From Streptococcus oralis (GTDB lineage: Bacteria > Bacillota > Bacilli > Lactobacillales > Streptococcaceae), in contig NZ_CP097843.1 of the NCBI RefSeq assembly GCF_023611505.1, positions 620,001-684,000 on the forward strand: a DNA stretch of 64,000 bases. The letters run 5' to 3'. The position numbers were made by a program, and so were the translations under genes. The number at the start of each line of letters is the position of its first letter. The stretch's first letter is position 1. Below are positions 36,389 to 45,406 of the stretch, piece after piece. Under the pieces are notes generated by a model. That model worked only from the letters and a program-made list of their open reading frames with translations, ran no database searches and was not told the origin of the DNA.

Positions 36389-37114
36389 ATGAATGTGAAT
36401 GAGATTGTTCGGATCGTTCCGACTTTGAAAGTTAATAATCGAAAATTAAATGAGATATTTTATATTGAAACTCTAGGAATGAAACCCTTACTAGAAGAGT
36501 CTGCCTTTCTTTCATTAGGCGACCAGACGGGTACGGAGAGATTGATTTTAGAAGAGGCTCCAAGCATGCGAACTCGCAGAGTTGAAGGACTTAAGAAGCT
36601 AGCTAGGCTCTTGATAAAGGTTGAGGATCCTTCCGAAATCGAGGCCCTTCTTTCTCAAATGAAGTCTCTTCCTCGCTTGTTTAAAGGAAGTCGTGGATAT
36701 GCTTTTGAGATTGTTTCTCCTGAAGAGGATGTGATCCTTGTTCATGCAGAAAATGATATAAGAGATTTGGTTCCACTGGAAACTGTTCCTGAATTTTATT
36801 CAAATACAGGTATAAAATACTTGAGCCAATTTGAGGTTTCTATGGAGTTGCGTTTGCCTGAGGGGACAGAGAGCTTACTTGATCCTGAAGGAGTAGCGCA
36901 AGTAATCACTTTTACTAAAGGGCAAGGACTAGATTTGGCTGTTGAAAACAATGTCACTTGGGACTTGACGATGTTGAAATTTTTAGTAAGAAATTTTGAT
37001 CTAACCAGTCTTCGTCAGAAATTTGAAAAGACAGGCTACTTTGTCCCTAAGTCTGAAAAATTCTTCCTGGGTAAAGATACCAATAACATTGAATTGTGGT
37101 TTGAAGAAGCATGA
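36389..37114 (+). CDS. cppA: CppA family protein (glyoxalase/VOC-like)
   Basis: The 241-residue protein matches streptococcal CppA, with an N-terminal VOC/glyoxalase-like half (VRIVPTLKVNNRKLNEIFYIETLGM) and a C-terminal CppA_C half (LSQFEVSMELRLPEGTESL, FFLGKDTNNIELWF). It was named a C3-degrading proteinase, but no protease motif or signal peptide is visible, so the enzymatic claim is doubtful. ATG 36389 has GGAGG 6 bases upstream. It overlaps the next gene by 4 bases. Confidence 0.9.
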   Translation: MNVNEIVRIVPTLKVNNRKLNEIFYIETLGMKPLLEESAFLSLGDQTGTERLILEEAPSMRTRRVEGLKKLARLLIKVEDPSEIEALLSQMKSLPRLFKGSRGYAFEIVSPEEDVILVHAENDIRDLVPLETVPEFYSNTGIKYLSQFEVSMELRLPEGTESLLDPEGVAQVITFTKGQGLDLAVENNVTWDLTMLKFLVRNFDLTSLRQKFEKTGYFVPKSEKFFLGKDTNNIELWFEEA

Positions 37115-38046
37115 AGTGGGAAAAAATTCTAAGAAAAATAGAAAATCAAATCGAGGCAGGGATTTATCCCGGGGCCTCTTTTGCGTATTATAAGGATGGT
37201 GAATGGAAAGAGTCTTATCTAGGGTTGAGTGATCCAGAACGGGGCTTGAAGACAGAAAGCGGTTTGGTTTATGATCTGGCTAGTGTGAGTAAGGTCGTGG
37301 GAGTGGGGACGGTTTTTACCTTCTTGTGGCAGCAGGGGAAACTAGACATTGATATACCAGTGACGGATTTTTTATCGGAGTGTGATTATCCTGATATCAC
37401 TATACGGCAGCTTCTGACCCATGCTACAGATTTAGACCCCTTCATTCCCAACCGTGACAAGTTAAGTGCAGAGGAATTGAGAGAAGCCATGTTTCACCTC
37501 AATAGACGAAATCAGCCTGCTTTTCTATACTCAGATGTTCACTTTTTACTCTTAGGCTTTGTTTTGGAAAAAATCTTTAACCAAGACTTGGATCAGATTA
37601 TAAAAAAACAAGTTTTGGAACCATGGGGGATGAAAGAGACTCAGTTCGGCCCCATTGAGCAAGCTGTACCAACAGTGAAAGGAGTGGAGGTCGGAATCAT
37701 TCACGATCCCAAAGCCCGTCTATTAGGGAAACACGCTGGAAGTGCTGGTTTGTTTTCGACTGTTAAGGATTTACAGATCTTTCTGGAACATTACTTGAAA
37801 GATGATTTTGCGGCAGATTTGAGCCGAAGTTTCTCTCCTTTAGATGATAAGGAGCGTTCCCTAGCCTGGAATCTGGAAGGAGCTTGGCTCGACCATACGG
37901 GTTATACAGGTACCTTTATTATGTGGAATCGGGAGAAGCAGGAAGCTGTCATCTTTCTGTCCAATCGAACGTATGAAAAGGATGAGCGTGCCCAGTGGAT
38001 AGTTGACCGAAATCAAGTCATGAAAATCATTCGTCAAGAGGAGTAG
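37111..38046 (+). CDS. Beta-lactamase-fold serine hydrolase (class C/PBP-like)
   Basis: The 311-residue cytoplasmic-looking protein has the SxxK catalytic motif SVSK at 58-61, a Tyr motif YSD near residue 145 and a KTG-like KHAG block around residue 210. It lacks a signal peptide, unlike true beta-lactamases, and is more like EstB/DD-peptidase-type esterases. Its start overlaps the cppA stop (ATGA) and the EamA transporter follows by 8 bases, so the three are cotranscribed. Confidence 0.88.
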   Translation: MKWEKILRKIENQIEAGIYPGASFAYYKDGEWKESYLGLSDPERGLKTESGLVYDLASVSKVVGVGTVFTFLWQQGKLDIDIPVTDFLSECDYPDITIRQLLTHATDLDPFIPNRDKLSAEELREAMFHLNRRNQPAFLYSDVHFLLLGFVLEKIFNQDLDQIIKKQVLEPWGMKETQFGPIEQAVPTVKGVEVGIIHDPKARLLGKHAGSAGLFSTVKDLQIFLEHYLKDDFAADLSRSFSPLDDKERSLAWNLEGAWLDHTGYTGTFIMWNREKQEAVIFLSNRTYEKDERAQWIVDRNQVMKIIRQEE

Positions 38047-38054
38047 GGAGAAGC

Positions 38055-38960
38055 ATGTCAAAAACCGTAAAAGGAACTCTGTATACAGTAGTGGCAGGGA
38101 TTGCTTGGGGCTTGTCTGGAACCAGTGGCCAATACCTGATGGCACACGGGATTTCTGCTCTAGTCTTGACCAATCTGCGGCTTATCATTGCAGGTTTGGC
38201 ACTGGTAGTCTTATCCTATATGACTGCAAAGGATAAACTCTATGCTTTTTTAAAAGACAGAAAAAGTCTTTTATCTCTGCTGTTGTTTGCCTTGTTTGGA
38301 CTTTTCTTAAACCAGTTTGCCTATCTTTCTGCCATTCAGGAAACCAATGCTGGCACGGCGACAGTTCTCCAGTATGTATGCCCCGTTGGGATCTTGGTTT
38401 ATACTTGTATCAAGGACAAGGTGGCGCCTACTCTGGCTGAGATTATTTCAATTGGTTTAGCAATTGGAGGAACGTTTCTTATCGCGACGCATGGGGAACT
38501 TGACCAGTTGTCTGTCACACCTGCTGGTCTTTTCTGGGGCCTCTTTTCTGCCCTAACCTATGCCCTCTATATCATCCTTCCCATTGCTTTGATTAAGAAG
38601 TGGGGCAGTATTTTGGTGATTGGTGTCGGTATGGTTATTTCTGGTGTAGTGGCTATTCCTTTCACAGGAGTTTTACAGGCCAGCATACCGACTAGCTTAG
38701 ATCTTCTCTTTGCATTTGCTGGGATTATCATCATCGGAACGGTTTTTGCCTATACAGCTTTCCTAAAAGGGGCTAGTCTGATAGGCCCTGTTAAGTCTAG
38801 TTTATTAGCTTCCATAGAGCCAATTTCAGCCGTTTTCTTTGCCTTTCTGATTATGAAGGAACAGTTTTATGCGATTGATTTTGTCGGTATGGCTATGATT
38901 TTACTAGCCGTGACCATTATTTCTTTGAAAGATTTACTGCTGGAAATAAAGAGTAAGTAA
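38055..38960 (+). CDS. EamA/DMT-family transporter
   Basis: The 301-residue protein has ten predicted transmembrane helices in two EamA repeats (GIAWGLSGTSGQYLM near the start; LFWGLFSALTYALYIILPI around residue 155). It probably exports or imports a small metabolite. AGGGAGAAGC precedes the ATG. It is last in the cppA operon. Confidence 0.92.
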   Translation: MSKTVKGTLYTVVAGIAWGLSGTSGQYLMAHGISALVLTNLRLIIAGLALVVLSYMTAKDKLYAFLKDRKSLLSLLLFALFGLFLNQFAYLSAIQETNAGTATVLQYVCPVGILVYTCIKDKVAPTLAEIISIGLAIGGTFLIATHGELDQLSVTPAGLFWGLFSALTYALYIILPIALIKKWGSILVIGVGMVISGVVAIPFTGVLQASIPTSLDLLFAFAGIIIIGTVFAYTAFLKGASLIGPVKSSLLASIEPISAVFFAFLIMKEQFYAIDFVGMAMILLAVTIISLKDLLLEIKSK

Positions 38961-38964
38961 TAAA

Positions 38965-38990
38965 AAAATCCACTCAATCGAGTGGATTTT
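38965..38990. terminator. Terminator between the convergent EamA and uracil permease genes
   Basis: AAAATCCACTC-aatc-GAGTGGATTTT, symmetrical A/T flanks. Confidence 0.9.
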
Positions 38991-39004
38991 GTGTGTATAG
39001 ATGA

Positions 39005-40288
39005 TTATTCTTTATTTTCGTGTGGCAAAATCAAGTTTAAGATAATTCCTGTCATGGCTGATAGAGCAGTACCTGAAAGTGTAACTGGGCCGAGTTTGAG
39101 GATGGCTCCACCAAGTCCAAGTACCAACATGGCACTAGCTATGATGAGGTTACGCATTTGGCTGAAGTCAACGCGCTCTTTAATCAAAACTTTTAGCCCG
39201 TTACTGGCGATAACTCCGTAGAGAAGGATGGACATGCCACCAAGCACAGCACTTGGGATTGTTGAGATCAAGGCAGTGAATTTACCAAGGAAGCTAAGTG
39301 CAATGGCGATGAAGGCCGCGTTACGGATAACAGAGACAGAAGCGATACGAGTCATCCCGATAACCCCTGTATTTTCGCCGTAAGTCGTATTAGCTGGTCC
39401 ACCGAGGAAGGCTGATACAGATGTCGCGATACCGTCACCGAGAAGAGTACGGTGAAGACCTGGATCTTTCAAGAATTGACGGCCACAGATTTGGCTCAAA
39501 ACTGTGTGGTCTCCAATGTGTTCTGAAATTGTTACAATAGCGATTGGCAAGATGGCGATGGTTTCAGGACCGAAGTACAAGTTGTACTCTTTAAAGGCAC
39601 CACCCGTATTAAATGGTAAATAGAAACCAGGAATTTCAAACCAGTTGGCTTGAAGAACAGGAGTGAAGTCAACTAATCCAAGAACTAGGGCAAATAGGTA
39701 TCCACCGATGATGGCAAAGAGGAAAGGAATGATACGGAGGAAACCTTTTCCTTTTGTATTGATAAAGGCTGCAATCAAGAACGTAACAACGGCTACAAGG
39801 GCATTTTTCCAGTTTCCATCTGCTACAAGTCCAGCATTCGTTACAGCTGAACCAGCAAGTCCAAGACCGATAACGATAATCATAGGTCCGATAATAATTG
39901 GTGGCAAGAGTTTGTCAATCCATTTCGTACCTGCAAAACGAACACTTGCTGCTACAAGGACATAGACCAAACCAGTCAGGATAACTCCAGTTTGAGCGGC
40001 AGATACATCGCCCCCCATTTCTTTCATGGCTAGAGACATAGCCGTGATAAAGGCAAATGAAGAACCTAGATAAACTGGAACCTTAAAGCCAGTAGAAATC
40101 ATGTAGATAAGTGTTCCAATACCAGAAGCAAAGAGAGCAACCGATACAGGCATTCCCAAAATTAAGGGAACGAGAATGGTTGCACCAAACATGGCAAATA
40201 CGTGCTGGAAGCTGAGAAGAATACCTTTACCAGCAGAAGGACGTTGATCAACGTCTAGTAACAAGTCAACAGTTGATTCCTGTTTCAT
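39005..40288 (-). CDS. pyrP: Uracil permease (NCS2 family)
   Basis: The 427-residue protein has about 12-14 transmembrane segments and the NCS2 features GATILVPLILGMPVSVALFASG, the AFITAMSLAMKE loop, ISEHIGDHTVLSQICGR (substrate-binding Glu/His region) and the GLGTTFGE-like block NTTYGENTGVIGMTRI. Proton-linked uracil uptake is the family role, and the PyrR-type leader upstream supports uracil specificity. ATG 40288 has GAGG upstream and is preferred to 40324, which lies inside the attenuator. Confidence 0.94.
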   Translation of the reverse strand: MKQESTVDLLLDVDQRPSAGKGILLSFQHVFAMFGATILVPLILGMPVSVALFASGIGTLIYMISTGFKVPVYLGSSFAFITAMSLAMKEMGGDVSAAQTGVILTGLVYVLVAASVRFAGTKWIDKLLPPIIIGPMIIVIGLGLAGSAVTNAGLVADGNWKNALVAVVTFLIAAFINTKGKGFLRIIPFLFAIIGGYLFALVLGLVDFTPVLQANWFEIPGFYLPFNTGGAFKEYNLYFGPETIAILPIAIVTISEHIGDHTVLSQICGRQFLKDPGLHRTLLGDGIATSVSAFLGGPANTTYGENTGVIGMTRIASVSVIRNAAFIAIALSFLGKFTALISTIPSAVLGGMSILLYGVIASNGLKVLIKERVDFSQMRNLIIASAMLVLGLGGAILKLGPVTLSGTALSAMTGIILNLILPHENKE

Positions 40289-40298
40289 AAAAACCTCA

Positions 40299-40430
40299 CT
40301 TTTGGGCACCAAAAAAGAGCCCATTATTTTATAGCAATAGGCCCTCAGAGTAAGACTTTTTAAAAAATAGTTATCTTTTAAAAATTTATATAAATCTGCG
40401 CCTTCGTCACCTCACAGGATGACATTAAAA
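40299..40430 (-). promoter_or_regulatory. PyrR-type attenuator leader of the uracil permease gene
   Basis: On the minus strand a PyrR-binding hairpin contains ATCCTGTGAGGTGA (40405-40423 region), fitting the ARUCCNGNGAGGYU consensus. It is followed by a GC-rich stem (GAGGGCC.../AATGGGCTC, about 40306-40350) ending in TTTTTT. Uridine nucleotides would favour PyrR binding and termination. Confidence 0.75.
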
Positions 40431-40445
40431 ACCTTTGCTTAGGAT

Positions 40446-40474
40446 AGTATAGCAGAAAAAATTCGTTTTGTAAA
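40446..40474 (-). promoter_or_regulatory. pyrP promoter
   Basis: On the minus strand TTTACA (40469-40474) and TATACT (40446-40451) are 17 bases apart. The -35 sits inside the rsmG terminator hairpin. Confidence 0.7.
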
Positions 40475-40485
40475 CGAATTTTTCC
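40456..40485. terminator. rsmG terminator overlapping the pyrP promoter
   Basis: AAAAATTCGTTT and TAAACGAATTTTT form a stem with T-rich ends. It lies 60 bases beyond the rsmG stop. Confidence 0.6.
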
Positions 40486-40543
40486 CGAGCCTGGAAATGG
40501 GAGAGCGAGGTCCGTTTTGTAAATAATTTTTTTACTAAAAAAA

Positions 40544-41257
40544 TTAAAGTGGGCGTTTGTTTGGCATGCCGGCCTTTCTTGGGTACTTGTTAGGCGTCTC
40601 CTTTTTCTTTTCGACCACTGTGATATAACGGGGATCTCCATTTGGAAGGGCGTAGCTGAGGTTGTCCTCTACCTTGCTAAAGAGGAGATTGAGAGCATTC
40701 TTGGCTTCTAACAATTCCTCAGGAGCATTGCTGGCCTTGAGCGCCAGTAGTTTTCCACCAACTTTAAGGTAGGGAATGGTCAACTCAGATAAGACTTGCA
40801 TACGGGCAACTGCACGAGCTGTCACCACATCAAACTGGGCACGGAAGTTCTTGTCTTGAGCAAAGTCTTCTGCTCGTCCATGGTAGAAGTGAACACCATC
40901 CAAATCCAACTCTTGAGCCAAAAGCTGAAGGAAGTTGATGCGCTTATTGAGCGAATCAATGATGGTCACATCTAACTGAGGATAGAGGATTTTCATGGGT
41001 AGACTAGGAAATCCTGCCCCAGCCCCGATATCAAGAAGTTTGATAGTTTCATTTGAAATCAAGCCTTGCAGAATAGGTGCAATCGAATCATAAAAATGTT
41101 TGAGATAAACTTCTTCTTTGTCTGTAATAGCGGTCAGGTTAATCTTTTCATTCCACTCGACCAAGAGTTCAAAATATCGTTCAAATTGGTTCTTTTGCTG
41201 GTCCGAAAGTGGAAGATTTTGCTCAGCTAGTAGGCTGTAAAATGTTTCTGGTTTCAT
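40544..41257 (-). CDS. rsmG: 16S rRNA (guanine527-N7)-methyltransferase
   Basis: The 237-residue SAM methyltransferase has the N-terminal [11 protein letters not shown] block, the SAM-binding motif [17 protein letters not shown] around residue 70 and [15 protein letters not shown] around 140. It methylates G527 of 16S rRNA; loss gives low-level streptomycin resistance in other bacteria. ATG 41257 ([14 protein letters not shown]) has AAGGAAAG upstream; 41281 is an upstream alternative without support. Confidence 0.97.
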   Translation of the reverse strand: MKPETFYSLLAEQNLPLSDQQKNQFERYFELLVEWNEKINLTAITDKEEVYLKHFYDSIAPILQGLISNETIKLLDIGAGAGFPSLPMKILYPQLDVTIIDSLNKRINFLQLLAQELDLDGVHFYHGRAEDFAQDKNFRAQFDVVTARAVARMQVLSELTIPYLKVGGKLLALKASNAPEELLEAKNALNLLFSKVEDNLSYALPNGDPRYITVVEKKKETPNKYPRKAGMPNKRPL

Positions 41258-41350
41258 AGTACTTTCCTTCTCTAGTATCATCTTATTTTACCATATTCGT
41301 TAAAATTTTGATATACTGGTAGTAATCTAAAAGCAGAAAGGAATAAGATT

Positions 41351-41911
41351 ATGACTTGGATTATTCTTGGAGTTTTGGCTCTGATTGTTATTTTTGTGAT
41401 TGTTAGCTATAACGGTTTGGTTAAAAATCGTATGCAGACCAAGGAGGCTTGGAGCCAGATCGATGTTCAGTTGAAGCGTCGTAATGATCTCCTCCCAAAC
41501 TTGATTGAAACAGTCAAAGGCTATGCCAAATATGAAGGTTCTACCTTGGAAAAAGTAACAGAACTTCGTAGACAAGTAGCTGCAGCAACTTCACCAGCAG
41601 AAGCTATGAAGGCCAGTGATGCCCTTACCCGCCAGATTTCTGGTATCTTTGCAGTAGCAGAGAATTACCCAGAATTGAAAGCTAGTGCTAACTTTATCAA
41701 ATTGCAAGAAGAGTTGACCAATACAGAAAATAAAATTTCTTACTCTCGCCAACTCTACAACAGTGTTGTCAGCAACTACAATGTAAAACTTGAAAGCTTC
41801 CCAAGTAATATCATCGCAGGACTATTTGGCTTTAAAGCTGCAGACTTCCTTCAAACACCTGAAGAGGAAAAGGCAGTTCCTAAAGTTGACTTTAGCGGTT
41901 TAGGTGACTAA
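41351..41911 (+). CDS. lemA: LemA family protein
   Basis: The 186-residue protein has one N-terminal transmembrane helix (1-22) followed by the helical LemA domain ([39 protein letters not shown]). It is thought to be exposed on one side of the membrane. Two bases separate its stop from the htpX start, a pairing conserved in streptococci. Function is unknown beyond its link with HtpX. Confidence 0.95.
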   Translation: MTWIILGVLALIVIFVIVSYNGLVKNRMQTKEAWSQIDVQLKRRNDLLPNLIETVKGYAKYEGSTLEKVTELRRQVAAATSPAEAMKASDALTRQISGIFAVAENYPELKASANFIKLQEELTNTENKISYSRQLYNSVVSNYNVKLESFPSNIIAGLFGFKAADFLQTPEEEKAVPKVDFSGLGD

Positions 41912-41912
41912 G

Positions 41913-42812
41913 ATGTTGTTTGATCAAATTGCGAGCAATAAACGAAAAACTTGGATTTTGTTGCTGGTTTTCTTCCTACTCTTGGCCTTGGTTGGTTATG
42001 CGGTTGGCTATCTCTTCATGCGCTCAGGTCTTGGGGGTATGATTATTGCCTTGATTATCGGTCTTATCTACGCTCTGACCATGATCTTTCAATCGACAGA
42101 GATTGTCATGTCTATGAATGGGGCGCGTGAGGTTGATGAGCAAACAGCACCAGACCTCTACCATGTAGTGGAAGATATGGCCATGGTCGCTCAGATTCCT
42201 ATGCCGCGTGTTTTCATCATTGAGGATTCTTCTTTAAATGCCTTTGCAACAGGTTCGAATCCGCAGAATGCAGCTGTCGCAGCTACTTCGGGTCTTCTGG
42301 CTATCATGAATCGCGAGGAACTGGAAGCTGTTATGGGGCATGAGGTCAGTCATATCCGAAACTACGATATCCGCATTTCGACCATTGCTGTTGCCCTTGC
42401 CAGTGCTATTACCCTTCTGTCTAGTATGGCAGGACGGATGATGTGGTGGGGTGGCGCAGGTCGCAGACGGAGTGATAATGATCGCGATGGAAATGGTTTG
42501 GAGATTATCATGCTTGTTATCTCTCTCTTAGCCATTGTTCTAGCACCTCTCGCGGCAACTTTGGTGCAACTTGCAATTTCCCGTCAGAGGGAATTTCTGG
42601 CGGATGCATCCAGTGTGGAGCTGACTCGCAATCCTCAAGGGATGATCAATGCCTTGCGCAAGTTGGATAATAGCGAGCCAATGCATCACCATGTCGATGA
42701 TGCCAGCAGCGCTCTGTACATCAATGATCCCAAGAAAGGTGGTGGACTCCAAAAACTATTTTACACCCACCCACCTATATCAGAACGAATCGAACGCTTG
42801 AAACACATGTAA
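41913..42812 (+). CDS. htpX: Membrane zinc metalloprotease HtpX
   Basis: The 299-residue protease has two N-terminal transmembrane helices (about 15-60), the zinc motif HEVSH around residue 145 with the third ligand Glu in [14 protein letters not shown], and two further hydrophobic segments. HtpX degrades misfolded membrane proteins. ATG 41913 is preferred to GTG 41904, which is inside the lemA end. Confidence 0.96.
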   Translation: MLFDQIASNKRKTWILLLVFFLLLALVGYAVGYLFMRSGLGGMIIALIIGLIYALTMIFQSTEIVMSMNGAREVDEQTAPDLYHVVEDMAMVAQIPMPRVFIIEDSSLNAFATGSNPQNAAVAATSGLLAIMNREELEAVMGHEVSHIRNYDIRISTIAVALASAITLLSSMAGRMMWWGGAGRRRSDNDRDGNGLEIIMLVISLLAIVLAPLAATLVQLAISRQREFLADASSVELTRNPQGMINALRKLDNSEPMHHHVDDASSALYINDPKKGGGLQKLFYTHPPISERIERLKHM

Positions 42813-42815
42813 AAA

Positions 42816-42843
42816 GAATCCAGAGCTCGTCTCTGGATTTTTG
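42816..42843. terminator. Terminator between convergent htpX and the ABC-F gene
   Basis: AATCCAGAG-ctcgt-CTCTGGATT with T-rich ends on both strands. Confidence 0.88.
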
Positions 42844-42856
42844 CTATGTTCAACAT

Positions 42857-44383
42857 TTATAAATCTTGTAAATCAACGACTTCCAAACCTTCCTCTGTCA
42901 AACGATAGATACTCGTACAGACCTCTTTTAAGAAGCGTCTGTCATGCGAAACAGTGATTAGACCGCCTGGATAGGAGGCAAAGAGTTTTCTGATTTCGGG
43001 TTGAGAAGTGGGAGAAAAATTACGTGTAGGCTCATCCAGAAGTAGAAAGTTTGGTTTTCGCAACACTAAATCCAAAAGTAGAAGTTTACCCTGTTGACCG
43101 CCAGATAGGGAGCGAATTTGGTGCTGCATCTCTGGATAGCTGAAATTGAGACTGGCTAGGTGGGATTGGATTTTCTGTAGTTCCTCTTTTTCCCCAGTTT
43201 TGCTGAGATAGGCTACTGGAGATAGATCCAATTGCAGTTTTTTATGGTAATCTTGTGGCATAAAACCAAGCGAAATCTCTCTTTTGGCGCTGAGCAGTTT
43301 TTGTAACTTGGCTAACAGAGTTGATTTCCCAACACCATTTGGCCCGATGATACCGATTTTATCTTGGCCACGGATCGTTAGTCGTAACTCCTGAGCTAAA
43401 ATGCGCTCGTCAATGGACAAACTATCCTTCTCCAGTTGGACTAAGACTTTAGAAGCCGGTAATGGTTGGATGTCTGAAAAGAAAAGTTGGATTTGTTCCT
43501 CGTCAAGTGGCTTTTGGGTCATGGACTGGACTTCCTTTTCAAAGCGTTTTTCTTGAGAGAGTATATTTTTCATCTTTTTAGCCAGTAAGCGCCCAGCAAC
43601 ATCGTTTTTAGTGTTACGCAAGGCAGTTTCTACATTTTGCTTGACGCGACGATGCTTTTCCATGGTTTTGTCATAAGCTCTCTGGTCGTTAGCAGCTTGC
43701 TGACTTTGTTTGGCAAAACTAACCTTTCTCTGGTCACTATAGCTATCGTAGTCTAAATGCTCGACTAGCGTTTCCGCTTCTTTTCGATGCTTGACCAGTC
43801 GCAAGTGGACAATAGTATCTGCCGTTTGAGAAAGAAAGTCTTCATCATGGGAGATGAAAATAACAGTTTGCCTGGTTTTTTGAATCTGACTTTTTAGCCA
43901 ATCAACCGTCTCAAGGTCTAGGTCATTTGAAGGTTCATCTAAAAATAGAATCTCAAAGGGTTTGGCTAATTCATGTATGAGCTGAATTTTCAAAGCCTCG
44001 CCCCCTGATAGACTGCCAATTTCTTGATCGCTAGCAAAACGGTCGCTATCAAAGTGCAACTCCTCCGCCAAACGATAAAGAATACTGTAGTCTAAATCAG
44101 CAGAATCCAAAAAGAAGTAGTCATGTAGAGTTTTCTTTTTCAGGTCCTCAGCTAGTTTTTGAGGAATGTAGGCCAGTGATTGAAGGTCAGACTGAATGTC
44201 GCCCTTGATAGTAAAATCAGGTAATGCTTCCCCCATTAAAGCTCGTAGTAAAGTCGATTTGCCATTTCCTTCTTCACCAATAATAGCAACCTTTTCCCCG
44301 TCTTGGATAGTCATGGTTAGGTCAGATACAAGATCTCGTAGATCTTTGTTTTGCGTGATGGTTAGATGATTGATTTTTATCAT
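42857..44383 (-). CDS. ABC-F family ATPase (ribosome-protection type)
   Basis: The 508-residue soluble protein has two ABC domains: Walker A GEEGNGKST and signature LSGGEALKIQ in the first, Walker A GPNGVGKST and signature LSGGQQGK in the second, joined by a charged linker (KKMKNILSQEKRFEKEV). There are no membrane segments. Such ABC-F proteins act on ribosomes, either as translation factors or in antibiotic resistance. Second-domain Walker B is FLLLDEP followed by TRNFSP rather than the common TNHLD. ATG 44383 has AAAGGG upstream. A long attenuator-like leader points to drug- or stress-induced expression. Confidence 0.9.
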   Translation of the reverse strand: MIKINHLTITQNKDLRDLVSDLTMTIQDGEKVAIIGEEGNGKSTLLRALMGEALPDFTIKGDIQSDLQSLAYIPQKLAEDLKKKTLHDYFFLDSADLDYSILYRLAEELHFDSDRFASDQEIGSLSGGEALKIQLIHELAKPFEILFLDEPSNDLDLETVDWLKSQIQKTRQTVIFISHDEDFLSQTADTIVHLRLVKHRKEAETLVEHLDYDSYSDQRKVSFAKQSQQAANDQRAYDKTMEKHRRVKQNVETALRNTKNDVAGRLLAKKMKNILSQEKRFEKEVQSMTQKPLDEEQIQLFFSDIQPLPASKVLVQLEKDSLSIDERILAQELRLTIRGQDKIGIIGPNGVGKSTLLAKLQKLLSAKREISLGFMPQDYHKKLQLDLSPVAYLSKTGEKEELQKIQSHLASLNFSYPEMQHQIRSLSGGQQGKLLLLDLVLRKPNFLLLDEPTRNFSPTSQPEIRKLFASYPGGLITVSHDRRFLKEVCTSIYRLTEEGLEVVDLQDL

Positions 44384-44418
44384 ATTGTTGCCCTTTCTAG
44401 AATGTCGATAGTGCATAA

Positions 44419-44446
44419 CAAAAAGCTCTACTTTATCTAGTAGAGC
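44419..44446 (-). terminator. Intrinsic terminator inside the ABC-F leader
   Basis: On the minus strand GCTCTACT-agataa-AGTAGAGC is followed by TTTTTG, 36 bases before the ABC-F start codon. Confidence 0.75.
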
Positions 44447-44660
44447 CCAAAGTCACTGTTAAAAACTCTATTATCCTCGTTGAAAAGGTCGTCAAACTAG
44501 CTTGGAGCTGCCTACCCCAACCTAAAAGGAGCAGACGGTTAGCTTTCTAGTTTTTTTGATTTTCAATGGGGACAAGATACTAGAAAATCTAGTATAAAAA
44601 GAGCATGCAAAAAGAGACAAAAACAAGATCTACTAAATAAAGGTTCTTTATTTGATAGAC

Positions 44661-44672
44661 TTAGTTGTTCAT
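44661..44672 (-). CDS. Putative three-codon leader ORF (MNN)
   Basis: ATG AAC AAC TAA follows GGAGGTAAGGGAG with 2-8 bases of spacing, a much better ribosome-binding site than that of the ABC-F gene. It lies about 25 bases after the predicted transcript start. If translated it would be a regulatory uORF whose ribosome stalling or turnover affects the downstream terminator. Confidence 0.45.
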   Translation of the reverse strand: MNN

Positions 44673-44703
44673 GTCTCCCTTACCTCCGAGTATTAGTACC
44701 TCT

Positions 44704-44732
44704 ATCCTATACTTTTGAGGAAATTTTGTCAA
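44704..44732 (-). promoter_or_regulatory. ABC-F gene promoter
   Basis: On the minus strand a perfect TTGACA (44727-44732) and TAGGAT (44704-44709) are separated by 17 bases. Confidence 0.7.
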
Positions 44733-44757
44733 TAGAAAACAGGAAATTCTAGTTTTT

Positions 44758-44909
44758 ATACTCAATGAAAATCAAAGGGCAAACTAGGAAGCGATCCGAA
44801 GACTGCTCAAAGCACAGCTTTGAGGTTGCAGATAGAGCTGACGAAGTCAGTAACCCATACCAACGGCAAGGGGAAGCTGACGTGGTTTGAAGAGATTTTC
44901 GAAAAGTAT
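44758..44909. repeat. BOX-type repeat element
   Basis: This segment begins ATACTCAATGAAAATCAAAG and ends GAAGAGATTTTCGAAAAGTAT, with inverted ends. Internally it contains ACGGCAAGGGGAAGCTGACG, close to the conserved boxA core used for the BOX-A1R fingerprinting primer. BOX elements are abundant, probably non-autonomous repeats of pneumococcus and relatives. Internal stems include GCTGACGAAGTCAG. One end abuts the stop codon of the neighbouring minus-strand gene, the other the ABC-F promoter. Confidence 0.85.
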
Positions 44910-45238
44910 CAGAATCCGAAAACAGGTCCATAGAGAGTCAGTACGTGTTTGACATGCTGGTAATGGAACTTGTCATAGTTGCGCCAAGCGGTGCGTGCTT
45001 GATCGTTTAGTTTTAGACTACCAAGTCCAATCAATAGACTGGTACGTTGGTAAAATTTCTCAAGGTCGATTAAGATACTATTATCCAACTTTTCTGCTTT
45101 TTTAAGCTCTTGCAGAGTAGTATTTAGCAGTTCTTGTAGACGGAAATCATCGGTTGTACCTTGTTTACAGCTTTGGTAGCTTTTATTTAACTCGGAAAGT
45201 AGTTGGTAAGCTTCAGTGATGAGTGCTTTGTCTTCCAT
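44909..45238 (-). CDS. Hypothetical small cytoplasmic protein
   Basis: I do not recognise this 109-residue, mostly helical protein (MEDKALITEAYQLLSELNKS; DLEKFYQRTSLLIGLGSLKL; ARTAWRNYDKFHYQHVKHVL). It has a good start: GGGAGG before the ATG and a TATACT -10 upstream on the minus strand (near 45276). Its TGA stop lies exactly at the edge of the BOX element, so the C-terminus may have been truncated or reset by the repeat. Confidence 0.75.
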   Translation of the reverse strand: MEDKALITEAYQLLSELNKSYQSCKQGTTDDFRLQELLNTTLQELKKAEKLDNSILIDLEKFYQRTSLLIGLGSLKLNDQARTAWRNYDKFHYQHVKHVLTLYGPVFGF

Positions 45239-45406
45239 ATGAGCATCCTCCCTGCTCTGGTGTATTCTTGCCTATAGTATAGCACTAAATAGGAAATATG
45301 TCATAGTAAATATGTTAAAAAATGAGGTTTTAATATCAAAGTTTGGAAAGCTGATTTATAGCCTTTTCATGGTATAATCAAGTGAGTACATCTTTATGGA
45401 GGAAAT

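Larger units (their letters stand above)
44384..44697 (-). promoter_or_regulatory. Attenuator-like 5' leader of the ABC-F gene
   Basis: About 314 nt separate the predicted transcript start from the ABC-F ATG. From 5' to 3' on the minus strand it contains a strong ribosome-binding site and a three-codon ORF, a hairpin at 44577-44595 (ATACTAGA/TCTAGTAT) and a 60-nt stem-loop at 44494-44553 closed by AAACTAG/CTAGTTT. It ends with an intrinsic terminator at 44419-44446. This order resembles the ribosome-mediated attenuators of antibiotic-induced ABC-F genes such as msrD and vmlR. Mechanism is inferred. Confidence 0.6.

Noticed and set aside
37111..38046. Antibiotic-resistance beta-lactamase
   Set aside because: There is no signal peptide and the KTG position is HAG; operon context with cppA and EamA suggests a cytosolic esterase-like enzyme.
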